From: an uncultured Bacilli bacterium
Lineage (GTDB): Bacteria > Bacillota_I > Bacilli_A > RF39 > UBA660
Direction of reading: 5' to 3'
Length of the DNA stretch: 23,331 bases
NCBI GenBank assembly: GCA_934096405.1
Contig: CAKOLW010000018.1
Coordinates: 1 to 23,331, forward strand
In this document: positions 1-7,047 of the stretch, piece by piece
How the letters are laid out: every line of letters begins with the position of its first letter
Numbering within the stretch: position 1 is the stretch's first letter
Notes under the pieces: model-generated
Told to the model about the DNA's origin: nothing
Database searches by the model: none
The model's input: the letters and a program-made list of their open reading frames with translations, nothing else
Translations under genes and position numbers: made by a program

Positions 1-407
1 TTTGGAGATTTACCTATACCTACTAAAACTGGACATACATTTGATGGATGGTATTTAAATAAAGATTTAACTAAGTTAGTTGAATACAAAACTATAGTTA
101 AAAATATAGAAGATTTTTACATATATGCAAGATATAATATAAATAAATATACAATTAAATTAAAAGTTGTTAATGGGTCATCAAACTATGATAGAGCTGT
201 AGTTAATTATGGAGATAGTGCAACATTTAATTTAATACCAGATGAAAAGTATAATTTTGTACTTTCAACTGTAAGTTGTGACAAAGGAACGATGGGAACG
301 ATACTAAATAATGTATTAACTATAAGTGATGTTACACAAGATGATACTTGTACTATTGAAGCAAAAAAAAGTTATACTTGTTCAAGTGGAGAGTTGATTA
401 ATGATTC
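1..407 (+). repeat. Direct repeat copy 1 (InlB region of paralogue 1)
   Basis: This stretch aligns without gaps to 1278-1684 at a constant offset of 1277 bases, with about 18 mismatches by hand count. It probably continues to the left of the window. The match stops abruptly at the codons after LINDS. Confidence 0.9.
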
Positions 408-729
408 CAGTAAAGGCTATATATGTGTTACATCTGGAACTTATCATCCTGCAGAAAAAAGAACATGCCGTGGAAAAGGAACGTGCAATTGTTATACATG
501 TCAACAATCATGTTCTTCTTATAAGGGCGAGAACAAAAAAAGTTGTTTAAGAGGATGCTCTTTTGGTTCAAAGGGTACATATCCAAATTGTAGGTATGGA
601 GGTTATTGTGGTGAAGACTATACATACCCTTGTGGACATGACGCTTACTATTCATGTGATAATGGTTGGAAAGAATATTCAGGAACTGATTCTTCACTTA
701 AATGTTATATGAATGCTACATTAAATTAA
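1..729 (+). CDS. InlB-repeat, cysteine-rich surface protein (5' end missing)
   Basis: The reading frame is open from base 1 to the TAA at 727-729, so this is the C-terminal 242 residues of a longer gene that starts before the window. The ATG at 292 is internal: the downstream paralogue has Lys at the same place. The first part (bases 1-105) is the end of an InlB/Flg_new beta-repeat (PTKTGHTFDGWYLNKD), usually found in extracellular, wall-associated proteins. A second beta-like segment follows to about base 370, then a Cys-rich tail with 14 cysteines ending in a CDNGW..YSG...LKCY pattern. Bases 1-407 are about 95% identical to 1278-1684 of the next gene, without indels; after that the two diverge sharply. 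Likely secreted or anchored; the function is unknown. Confidence 0.8.
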   Translation, partial: FGDLPIPTKTGHTFDGWYLNKDLTKLVEYKTIVKNIEDFYIYARYNINKYTIKLKVVNGSSNYDRAVVNYGDSATFNLIPDEKYNFVLSTVSCDKGTMGTILNNVLTISDVTQDDTCTIEAKKSYTCSSGELINDSSKGYICVTSGTYHPAEKRTCRGKGTCNCYTCQQSCSSYKGENKKSCLRGCSFGSKGTYPNCRYGGYCGEDYTYPCGHDAYYSCDNGWKEYSGTDSSLKCYMNATLN

Positions 730-749
730 AAAAGAAAGAGAGTGATATT

Positions 750-1922
750 GTGAAAAAAATATTATTAATTTTATTGATTTGTACATTATTTGGAGGCATC
801 ATCTTTTTCGGTGGGATAACTAAAGGTTCTAAAATTAATTATTTAACTACTAAAGATAATTTAAAAAATGTATTGAATAATCTTTATAATACTTTTGATA
901 TGAAAGAATTTTACTTTCAAAGTACAGATAAATTTAATTGTGATGAAAGTAGTTGTAAAACAAGTGATTTTGAAAACATAGGTATTCTTTCGTATTCCGA
1001 ACTTAAAAGTTACTTATATAATGATAATCAATATTTAGTATTAGATAATAATGTAATTAAGAATATAAAATACATGAATGTTATTGAAGATATTAATAAT
1101 ACTACATCTAGTCGTGTTAGACCAACATTAAATGTTAGAAAAGGTATTGAAGTAAGTGGAAGTGGTACTTATATAGACCCATGGATATTTAGTGATAAAT
1201 TTAATGTAACAGTTTTTTATGAAGCTAATGGTGGTAAATTGAATGATAAATTTAAAATACTAACTTATAATTCTCAATTTGGAGATTTACCTATACCTAC
1301 TAAAACTGGACATACATTTGATGGATGGTATTTAGATAAAGATTTAACTAAGCTAGTTGAATACAAAACTATAGTTAAAAATACAGAAAATTTTTATATA
1401 TATGCAAAATATAATATAAATAAATATACAATTAAATTAAAAGTTGTAAATGGATCATCAAACTACAATAGTGCTGTAGTTAATTATGGAGATAGTGCCA
1501 CATTTAATTTAACACCTGATGAAAAGTATACTTTTGTACTTTCAACTGTAAGTTGTGACAAAGGAACGAAGGGAACGATACTAAATAATGTATTAACTAT
1601 AAGTGATGTTACACAAGATGATACTTGTACTATTGAAGCAAAGCAAAGTTATACTTGTTCAAGTGGAGAGTTGATTAATGATTCTGAAAAAGGTGCAGTT
1701 TGTGTGATTAATGGTACAAAGAAAACTAGAGATGCAACTAAAAATTGTAGACCAGGACGTCAGTGTTATTCAGGCAGGTGCCCAGATAATAGGCCTTGCT
1801 GTTGGACTACTCAAGTATGTGATCATTATACCGAAACGTATTATGAATGTGATACTGATTGGAGTACATACTCTGGAAGTGGTTCTTCACTTAAATGTTA
1901 TAAAGAAGCAGAATTAAAATAA
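750..1922 (+). CDS. InlB-repeat, cysteine-rich surface protein, tandem paralogue
   Basis: I chose the GTG at 750, 20 bases after the previous stop and behind a purine-rich GAAAGAGAG. It gives a protein of 390 residues that begins directly with a basic-plus-hydrophobic signal or anchor segment (VKKILLILLICTLFGGIIFF). An ATG at 702 in the same frame would overlap the upstream gene. Residues about 25-125 hold a short domain ending in VRPTLNVRKGIEVSGSGTYIDPW. This resembles the end of the ectodomains encoded at 7048 and 8826. Next come an InlB-type repeat (YEANGGKL ... TGHTFDGWYLDKD), a second beta-like segment, and a tail with 10 cysteines that shares only its borders with the upstream paralogue. 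It is expected at the cell surface. A terminator follows at 1937. Confidence 0.85.
   Translation: MKKILLILLICTLFGGIIFFGGITKGSKINYLTTKDNLKNVLNNLYNTFDMKEFYFQSTDKFNCDESSCKTSDFENIGILSYSELKSYLYNDNQYLVLDNNVIKNIKYMNVIEDINNTTSSRVRPTLNVRKGIEVSGSGTYIDPWIFSDKFNVTVFYEANGGKLNDKFKILTYNSQFGDLPIPTKTGHTFDGWYLDKDLTKLVEYKTIVKNTENFYIYAKYNINKYTIKLKVVNGSSNYNSAVVNYGDSATFNLTPDEKYTFVLSTVSCDKGTKGTILNNVLTISDVTQDDTCTIEAKQSYTCSSGELINDSEKGAVCVINGTKKTRDATKNCRPGRQCYSGRCPDNRPCCWTTQVCDHYTETYYECDTDWSTYSGSGSSLKCYKEAELK
1278..1684 (+). repeat. Direct repeat copy 2 (InlB region of paralogue 2)
   Basis: Partner of 1-407. The near-identity of about 400 bases next to divergent tails suggests recent duplication or gene conversion of the constant part. 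Homologous recombination between the copies would delete one gene or swap tails. Confidence 0.9.
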
Positions 1923-1936
1923 ATTGTATTTAATTA

Positions 1937-1976
1937 AATAAGTTTGAGAAAAATATTTCAAAAACTTATTTTTTTT
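1937..1976 (+). terminator. Intrinsic terminator after the InlB-repeat genes
   Basis: AATAAGTTT at 1937-1945 pairs with AAACTTATT at 1962-1970, and a run of T follows to 1976. It separates the surface-protein genes from lon. Confidence 0.8.
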
Positions 1977-1977
1977 G

Positions 1978-2006
1978 TAGACAATGTCACCTAAATTAAT
2001 TATAAT
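1978..2006 (+). promoter_or_regulatory. Promoter of lon
   Basis: TAGACA (1978-1983) and a perfect TATAAT (2001-2006) are separated by 17 bases. The ATG at 2029 follows the -10 by 22 bases, with GGAGG at 2018-2022 between them. No CtsR or HrcA operator was seen here. Confidence 0.75.
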
Positions 2007-2028
2007 AAATAGCCATGGAGGCGATACT

Positions 2029-4371
2029 ATGATTAAGAGTAATTTACCTGTTATTTTGTTAAAAGGTCTAGTAGTATTGCCATTATCTGATGCTAGAGTT
2101 GAACTTAATAATAATATTACTAAAAAGATAGTAGAATTATCCAAAATCAATCATGGTGATGATGTTTTAGTTGTAACTCCTGTTAATGATTTAGAGGTTA
2201 ATCCAGATACTTCTGATTTACCTAATATAGGTGTTATTGCTAAAATTACTAGTAAAATAGAATTACCTAATGGAAACGTTAGAGTTGTTTTAAAGGGTAT
2301 TAAAAGAGTACGTGTAACTGATTTTATTAATTATCCTAACGAAAAAGATATATTACTTGGATGTACTATTCCTTTAAGAGAAGATGATTTTGATGAGATA
2401 GAAGAAACTGCTTTACTTAGAAAATTATTAAATGAAGTAGATAAATTTATTAGTGTTAATCCTTATATTTCTAATTCTATATTAAATCAAATAAAAGGTA
2501 TTAATGATTTAGATAAGTTAACTGATATAATTGCTAATTTTTTACCTTTAAATTATGAAAAAAAGTTAAATTTTTCATTGGACTATAGTAGAAAGAGTCG
2601 AGCTAAGAAGTTAATTAAAGAGATTAATATTGAGTTAGCTATTTTAGAGTTAGAAAATAAAATAGATTTAGAGTTAAAAGCAGATTTAGATGAAATGCAA
2701 AAAGAAATGCTTTTGAAGGAAAAGATAAAAATTATTAGAAAAGAACTTGGGGAAAAAGATAGTAAGAGTGAGTATATAGATAATGTTAATTCTAAATTAA
2801 ATAGTAATATACCTTCTAATATAAAAAATAGAATTATAAATGAATTAGATAGGTTTAGTGTTACGCCAGATGTAAGTCCCGAATTAGCAGTTATTAGAAG
2901 CTATATTGATTATTTGATGTCTATACCTTGGGGAATATATACTAAGGATGAAAATAGTTTAAAAACAATTAAAAAAAGGTTGGATAGTACACATTATGGA
3001 TTAAATAAAGTTAAAGAGAGAATTATTGAATATATTGCTGTTAAGTTAAATAATAAGAATACTGCTAGTCCTATTATATGTTTAGTAGGACCACCAGGAG
3101 TAGGTAAGACTACGTTAGCTGAAAGTATAGCTAAGTGTTTAAATAAAAACTTTGTAAAGATTAGTTTAGGGGGTATTAATGACCCTGCAGAATTAATAGG
3201 ACATAGAAAGACATATATTGGTAGTAGTCCTGGTAAAATTATAACTTCAATAATTAAGTCTGGAAGTATGAATCCTGTAATACTTTTAGATGAAGTAGAT
3301 AAGTTAAGTAAAGATTATAAGGGAGACCCATCAAGTGCTTTATTAGACCTACTGGATTCTAATCAAAATTCTAGTTTTGTAGATAATTATATAGAGGAAA
3401 AAGTTAATTTAAATGATGTTACTTGGTTACTAACTGCGAATGATATTAATTTGATACCTCCTGTATTACAAGATAGATTAGAGATTATTCATTTAGACGC
3501 TTATTTAGATTATGAAAAGGTTATTATAGTTAAGAATTATTTATTAGATAGGGTTAAAGTTAAAAATGGTATATCTACTGTTAAAGTTAAAATTAGTGAT
3601 GATGTGATATATAAAATTATAGATGGTTATACAAAGGAAAGTGGTATAAGAGAACTTGAAAGATTATTAAATAAGATTATTAGAAAGATTATTACTAAGA
3701 ATAAATTTAATAATAAGAAACTAACTGAAATAGAAATTAAAGAAAAAGATCTTGTCACATATTTAAGCACTGTTAAGTATATGCCGGTTAGAAATTCAAA
3801 AAATAAAGTTGGACTTACTAAAGCTCTAGCGGCTACACCTTATGGTGGCTCTATTCTTGAAATAGAAGTTACAAGTTATCCTGGTAAAGAAGAATTTATT
3901 ACTAGTGGAACACTTGGAGATACTTTAAAAGAAAGTATATTTATATCATTAAGTTATATTAAGAGTCATGTTAAAGATTTTAATATTGATCCTAAGAAGT
4001 TAAAAGAAACTATTCATTTAAATTTTAGAGAAGGTGGTGTACCTAAAGACGGCCCTAGTGCAGGTACTATGATAACTACTACAATTTTAAGTTATTTACT
4101 TGATAAAAAGATACCTAGTAATATATCTATGACTGGTGAAATGACACTTTTAGGAGATGTTTTACCAGTAGGTGCGATTAGAGAAAAGAGTTATGCTGCG
4201 ATCAAGAATAATATTAATATAATATTCTTATCTTGCGAAAATAAGAGAAATGTGGTAAAATTAGATAATGTAATAAAAAGCAAAATTAAATTTATATTTG
4301 TTGAAGATTATATAGATATATTTAATTATTTTTTTAAGGGGGTATCTTATGAAAGACAAAGCAAGAACTAG
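2029..4371 (+). CDS. lon: ATP-dependent protease Lon (LonA type)
   Basis: Lon is a cytoplasmic homo-oligomeric AAA+ serine protease that unfolds and degrades misfolded and regulatory proteins. The 780-residue product has the normal domain order. An N-terminal substrate domain begins at LPVILLKGLVVLPLS. The ATPase has Walker A GPPGVGKT (354-361) and Walker B LLDEVDK (Asp421, Glu422). The C-terminal protease has catalytic Ser677 in DGPSAG and Lys720 in GAIREKSYAA. All catalytic residues are present, so it should be active. I take the ATG at 2029 because it follows GGAGG by the right distance; an in-frame ATG at 1984 lies inside the promoter. The 3' end overlaps the next gene by 23 bases. Confidence 0.97.
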   Translation: MIKSNLPVILLKGLVVLPLSDARVELNNNITKKIVELSKINHGDDVLVVTPVNDLEVNPDTSDLPNIGVIAKITSKIELPNGNVRVVLKGIKRVRVTDFINYPNEKDILLGCTIPLREDDFDEIEETALLRKLLNEVDKFISVNPYISNSILNQIKGINDLDKLTDIIANFLPLNYEKKLNFSLDYSRKSRAKKLIKEINIELAILELENKIDLELKADLDEMQKEMLLKEKIKIIRKELGEKDSKSEYIDNVNSKLNSNIPSNIKNRIINELDRFSVTPDVSPELAVIRSYIDYLMSIPWGIYTKDENSLKTIKKRLDSTHYGLNKVKERIIEYIAVKLNNKNTASPIICLVGPPGVGKTTLAESIAKCLNKNFVKISLGGINDPAELIGHRKTYIGSSPGKIITSIIKSGSMNPVILLDEVDKLSKDYKGDPSSALLDLLDSNQNSSFVDNYIEEKVNLNDVTWLLTANDINLIPPVLQDRLEIIHLDAYLDYEKVIIVKNYLLDRVKVKNGISTVKVKISDDVIYKIIDGYTKESGIRELERLLNKIIRKIITKNKFNNKKLTEIEIKEKDLVTYLSTVKYMPVRNSKNKVGLTKALAATPYGGSILEIEVTSYPGKEEFITSGTLGDTLKESIFISLSYIKSHVKDFNIDPKKLKETIHLNFREGGVPKDGPSAGTMITTTILSYLLDKKIPSNISMTGEMTLLGDVLPVGAIREKSYAAIKNNINIIFLSCENKRNVVKLDNVIKSKIKFIFVEDYIDIFNYFFKGVSYERQSKN

Positions 4372-4603
4372 ATGGATGAAAATGGTATATGGTAATCAAA
4401 TAAAGAATTATTTTTATGAAGAGTATATTTCTTTTGATAATTTAAGAAGAATAAGAACTTATTGTGTTTTAGATGACGAATTTAATAAACTTATTAAATT
4501 AGATGAGTATGGTGTATGGAAACAATCTACTATAGATGAATTAGAAAATGATGGTTATGTTTCTATATTTGCTACTCCTTATAAAAGATTATTAAAAAAA
4601 TAG
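4349..4603 (+). CDS. Small basic hypothetical protein coupled to lon
   Basis: An 84-residue protein with no family that I recognise. It starts inside the last codons of lon behind a strong AAGGGGG SD (4336-4342), so its translation is probably coupled to that of Lon. It begins very basic (MKDKARTRWMKM) and is rich in Tyr and Arg/Lys, with no signal peptide or membrane segment, which points to a cytoplasmic protein. Its position suggests co-expression with Lon, for example as an adaptor or substrate, but nothing in the sequence proves a link. Codon use matches the neighbours. Confidence 0.75.
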   Translation: MKDKARTRWMKMVYGNQIKNYFYEEYISFDNLRRIRTYCVLDDEFNKLIKLDEYGVWKQSTIDELENDGYVSIFATPYKRLLKK

Positions 4604-4615
4604 TTATTAAAATAG

Positions 4616-4646
4616 CGCTCCTACATATATTTAAATGAAAGGAGCG
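4616..4646 (+). promoter_or_regulatory. Hairpin covering the SD of the SpoVID-like gene
   Basis: CGCTCCT (4616-4622) pairs with AGGAGCG (4640-4646) across a 17-base loop, and TTTT follows. The right arm contains the GGAG SD for the ATG at 4654. It can be read as a weak terminator of the lon operon, as an RNA element that hides the ribosome binding site, or both. Confidence 0.55.
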
Positions 4647-4653
4647 TTTTATT

Positions 4654-5325
4654 ATGAATAATATTATTGAATTTAAGAAAGATTGTATTATGAAAACTTT
4701 TGTAGCTGAGATAAGTGATATATCTATTTCTCATGATTATAAGATAATTGATGATACTATAGAAGGCTATTTTGATGTAATGGGTGAATATAAGGTAACT
4801 AAATCAAGTATAACTAAAGAAGAATTTTCTTATACTATTCCTTTTACAATAGCTTTATCAAGTTTGATAGATAAAGATACTATTAATTTATCTATTGATG
4901 ATTTTAATTATGTAGTAGAAAAAGATATTTTACATATTAAAGTTGATTTAAAGATGGATTATAGTGAGATTGTACCTGAAGTTAGTGAAATGATTAAAGA
5001 AGAGAATAAAGAGGATGGAGAAGATATGACTGAGGAAGTTAATACTGATTTAAAATTAGAGACACCTACTGAGTTTCATAATGAATTGATGTTAGATGAA
5101 AAGAAAGAAAATGAAAATACTATTAATAAAGTAATGGAAGCTATACCTGATTCTGGTTTTGATAAATTTAAGGTATATATTATGAGAGAAGAAGATACTT
5201 TAGAAAGTGTAATGATAAAGTATAATGTTAATATGACAACTATTAAAGAATATAATGATATAGAAAATATTAAAGTAGGAGATAAAATAGTTATACCTTG
5301 TGTAATAGATGAAAAAGATAAATAG
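4654..5325 (+). CDS. SpoVID-like protein: spore-coat-type N-domain plus LysM
   Basis: A 223-residue soluble protein with three parts. Residues 1-110 resemble the N-terminal domain of SpoVID, the Bacillus protein that makes the coat encase the forespore (pattern ..DTIEGYFDVMGEYKVT.. to FNYVVEKDILHIKVDLKMD). Residues about 110-165 are an acidic linker. Residues 172-215 are a LysM domain (FKVYIMREEDTLESVMIKYN ... VGDKIVIP), which binds GlcNAc-containing glycans. It is far shorter than Bacillus SpoVID (about 575 residues), the middle region being missing. The next gene is YsxE-like, as in Bacillus, which supports the call. No signal peptide is seen. The family call rests on recognition by eye, so a remote LysM protein of other function is possible. 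Confidence 0.7.
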   Translation: MNNIIEFKKDCIMKTFVAEISDISISHDYKIIDDTIEGYFDVMGEYKVTKSSITKEEFSYTIPFTIALSSLIDKDTINLSIDDFNYVVEKDILHIKVDLKMDYSEIVPEVSEMIKEENKEDGEDMTEEVNTDLKLETPTEFHNELMLDEKKENENTINKVMEAIPDSGFDKFKVYIMREEDTLESVMIKYNVNMTTIKEYNDIENIKVGDKIVIPCVIDEKDK

Positions 5326-6151
5326 AATTACAATTAAAGGTAAAGCTAAGATATTAGATTCTGATGGTGATAGAGTAGTTATTAAGAAAAAGAATAAAAA
5401 TATGTCTAGTTTATTTAATTATCTTAGTCAAAGAAATTTAGATATATATCCAGAAATTATAAGTGAAAATAATAATGAAATAAAGTATAAGTTTTATGAT
5501 GAATTTCATAGATTTAATGAAAATAATGATGAAGAATTCATTAGAACTGTAGCGGATATGCATTATAAAACTACTTACTATAAAGATGTAAGTAGAAAGA
5601 AATATAAAGATATTTATGATACTCTTATGGATAATATTGATTATTTAAAAGAATATTATGATGATTATGTTAAAAAATGTGATATTGAAATATATAATTC
5701 ACCTAGTGATTACTTGCTACTAAGGAACTTTACTATAATTAATTCGAGTTTGTTTTATGTGGAAAAAGAATTAAATTCTTGGTATAAGCTAGTTAAAGAT
5801 AAAACTAAAGAAAGAGTTACTATTGTACATAATAATTTAAGAAAAGATAATTATTTAACTAGTGATAAAAAAATATTAACAGGTTGGGAAAATTATATGG
5901 TTGATACACCCGTTTTAGATATATATAAGTTATATAAAAATGAATATAAAAATATGGATTTTAAATCTTTATTTAAAGTATATAATGATACTTTTAAATT
6001 GACTAAAGAAGAATTAAAGTTATTCTTTATAATGATTAGTATACCAAATAAATTAGAAAAGAATTCTAATGAATTAAATAGTGTAATTGATACTAAGAAA
6101 ATGTTAGATTATATGTATAGAACTAATAATTTTATTAAGAATTATCTTTAA
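5309..6151 (+). CDS. YsxE/CotS-like spore-coat pseudokinase
   Basis: A 280-residue protein with the outline of the aminoglycoside-phosphotransferase/CotS kinase fold. The catalytic-loop equivalent is VHNNLRKDN (His174 to Asn181), where active enzymes have H-G-D-x-x-x-x-N. The metal-binding Asp of the next motif seems replaced in ILTGWEN, so it is probably catalytically dead. In Bacillus, ysxE follows spoVID and encodes a coat-associated protein; the same order here is the main support. The start overlaps the end of the SpoVID-like gene by 17 bases and has no clear SD, which suggests translational coupling. The 3' end overlaps the convergent gene at 6135 by 17 bases. Confidence 0.65.
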   Translation: MKKINRITIKGKAKILDSDGDRVVIKKKNKNMSSLFNYLSQRNLDIYPEIISENNNEIKYKFYDEFHRFNENNDEEFIRTVADMHYKTTYYKDVSRKKYKDIYDTLMDNIDYLKEYYDDYVKKCDIEIYNSPSDYLLLRNFTIINSSLFYVEKELNSWYKLVKDKTKERVTIVHNNLRKDNYLTSDKKILTGWENYMVDTPVLDIYKLYKNEYKNMDFKSLFKVYNDTFKLTKEELKLFFIMISIPNKLEKNSNELNSVIDTKKMLDYMYRTNNFIKNYL

Positions 6152-6332
6152 TTATTTGATATAGTAGAGTTCCAATTAATATTAATAATAGAAATACATT
6201 ACTTCTAGAAGGACTTATTAATGAAAATATAGATTGCCAAAATATTAATACAATATTTACTATTAGAATTATTGTATTAAATAGCTTTCTATTATTTTTA
6301 TATAAGTTCTTTATTTCATTAAATTTATTCAT
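6135..6332 (-). CDS. Small two-helix membrane protein, unknown
   Basis: A 65-residue protein with a basic N-terminus (MNKFNEIKNLYKNNRKLF) and two predicted membrane helices, at about residues 18-38 and 45-61. No family was recognised. It is supported as a real gene by an AGGTGAT SD just upstream (minus strand, near 6335-6342), the same SD used by ruvA and rnc here. It is transcribed against the SpoVID/YsxE pair and overlaps its 3' end by 17 bases. Confidence 0.6.
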   Translation of the reverse strand: MNKFNEIKNLYKNNRKLFNTIILIVNIVLIFWQSIFSLISPSRSNVFLLLILIGTLLYQIIKDNS

Positions 6333-6355
6333 TGTATCACCTAATTTATTATATG

Positions 6356-6385
6356 AGTACTATTTTAAGGTAGTGCTTTTTTTTT
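6356..6385 (+). terminator. Intrinsic terminator (plus strand)
   Basis: AGTACTA pairs with TAGTGCT (7 pairs, one G-U) around an 8-base loop, and a run of nine T follows. It would stop plus-strand transcripts from the SpoVID/YsxE pair before the prepilin genes. Confidence 0.75.
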
Positions 6386-6399
6386 AATTATAGATATGC

Positions 6400-6416
6400 T
6401 ATAATTATACTAGGAG
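6400..6416 (+). promoter_or_regulatory. Likely -10 and SD of the prepilin-like operon
   Basis: A perfect TATAAT at 6400-6405 and the SD TAGGAGTGG lie just before the ATG at 6425. No convincing -35 was seen; the expected place is the T-rich tail of the preceding terminator. Confidence 0.45.
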
Positions 6417-6424
6417 TGGGTAAT

Positions 6425-6586
6425 ATGAATAAGAAAGGGTTTATATCAATGTCAGTTGTTTATACGTTTATAGTTGTTTTTATATTACTTATGTTATCTT
6501 TAATATCTTTATATGCTTATAGAAATAAAGTTGTTAATAATGAAGTTGATGATGTTAAAGAGATACTTAATAAGGAGTATGAGTAG
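6425..6586 (+). CDS. Small prepilin-like membrane protein
   Basis: A 53-residue protein starting MNKKGFISMS followed by a long hydrophobic helix (to about residue 30) and a short charged tail. The KKG-F context is that of class III/type IV prepilins cut by a PilD/ComC-type peptidase. The conserved Glu at +5 of the mature pilin is Ser here, as in some minor pseudopilins. It has a good SD (AGGAGTGG) and is the first gene of a three-gene unit with one- to four-base gaps. A pilus, competence (ComG-like) or secretion role is inferred from family features only. Confidence 0.7.
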   Translation: MNKKGFISMSVVYTFIVVFILLMLSLISLYAYRNKVVNNEVDDVKEILNKEYE

Positions 6587-6587
6587 T

Positions 6588-7043
6588 ATGTATAAAAAAG
6601 GTTTTGTGTTTATAGAAACTCTTTTATTAATTACTATACTTTCTATATGTGTTTTGAATGTTTATTCTAATTATATTAGTGTTGTTACTAACATTAGCGA
6701 AAGAGTTAATTATGATAGAATTGGTGATTTATATAAAGTAGATATTTTAAGAAGTAATTTTATAAATAATACTTTTGATATAGGGGGCAATTATTTTGGT
6801 ATAGATAGTAATAATTGTAGTACTTATATGAATAGTAATTGTAGTGATTTAATTAATAGTTTAAATGTTAATAAAATATTTATTTCTAATAAGTTAGATG
6901 ATTTGAAGAATGATAATAGTATACCTAATTCGTTAAAGTTATATTTAAAAACAGTAAGTGATGATGATGAGAGTCATAAATATATTATAGTTAATTTTAA
7001 AATAGATGGTAATAATTATTATAGTTCATTAAGGTTTAGGTGA
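6588..7043 (+). CDS. Prepilin-like protein (minor pseudopilin type)
   Basis: A 151-residue protein. The start at 6588 is preferred over an in-frame ATG at 6513 because it has GGAG at 6574-6577 and gives MYKKG-FVFIE, a prepilin cleavage motif with Glu at mature position 5, followed by a hydrophobic helix to about residue 28. The C-terminal part has two nearby Cys (NNCSTYMNSNCSD) and looks like a small extracytoplasmic domain. It starts one base after the previous stop and ends four bases before the next start, so the three genes are one operon. It resembles ComGE/GF-type minor pseudopilins in size, but I cannot assign a specific member. Confidence 0.75.
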   Translation: MYKKGFVFIETLLLITILSICVLNVYSNYISVVTNISERVNYDRIGDLYKVDILRSNFINNTFDIGGNYFGIDSNNCSTYMNSNCSDLINSLNVNKIFISNKLDDLKNDNSIPNSLKLYLKTVSDDDESHKYIIVNFKIDGNNYYSSLRFR

Positions 7044-7047
7044 TGAT

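Noticed and set aside
292..729. Independent gene starting at the ATG at 292
   Set aside because: The frame is open from base 1 with clear homology to the paralogue; the ATG is an internal Met replacing Lys.
1914..2150. Minus-strand 78-codon frame over the lon start
   Set aside because: It runs antisense across the terminator, the promoter and the start of lon, with no SD; a shadow of coding sequence.
4612..4636. SigmaE-type promoter (CATATATT) before the SpoVID-like gene
   Set aside because: The -10-like bases fit by chance in AT-rich DNA, and no matching -35 at the right distance was convincing.
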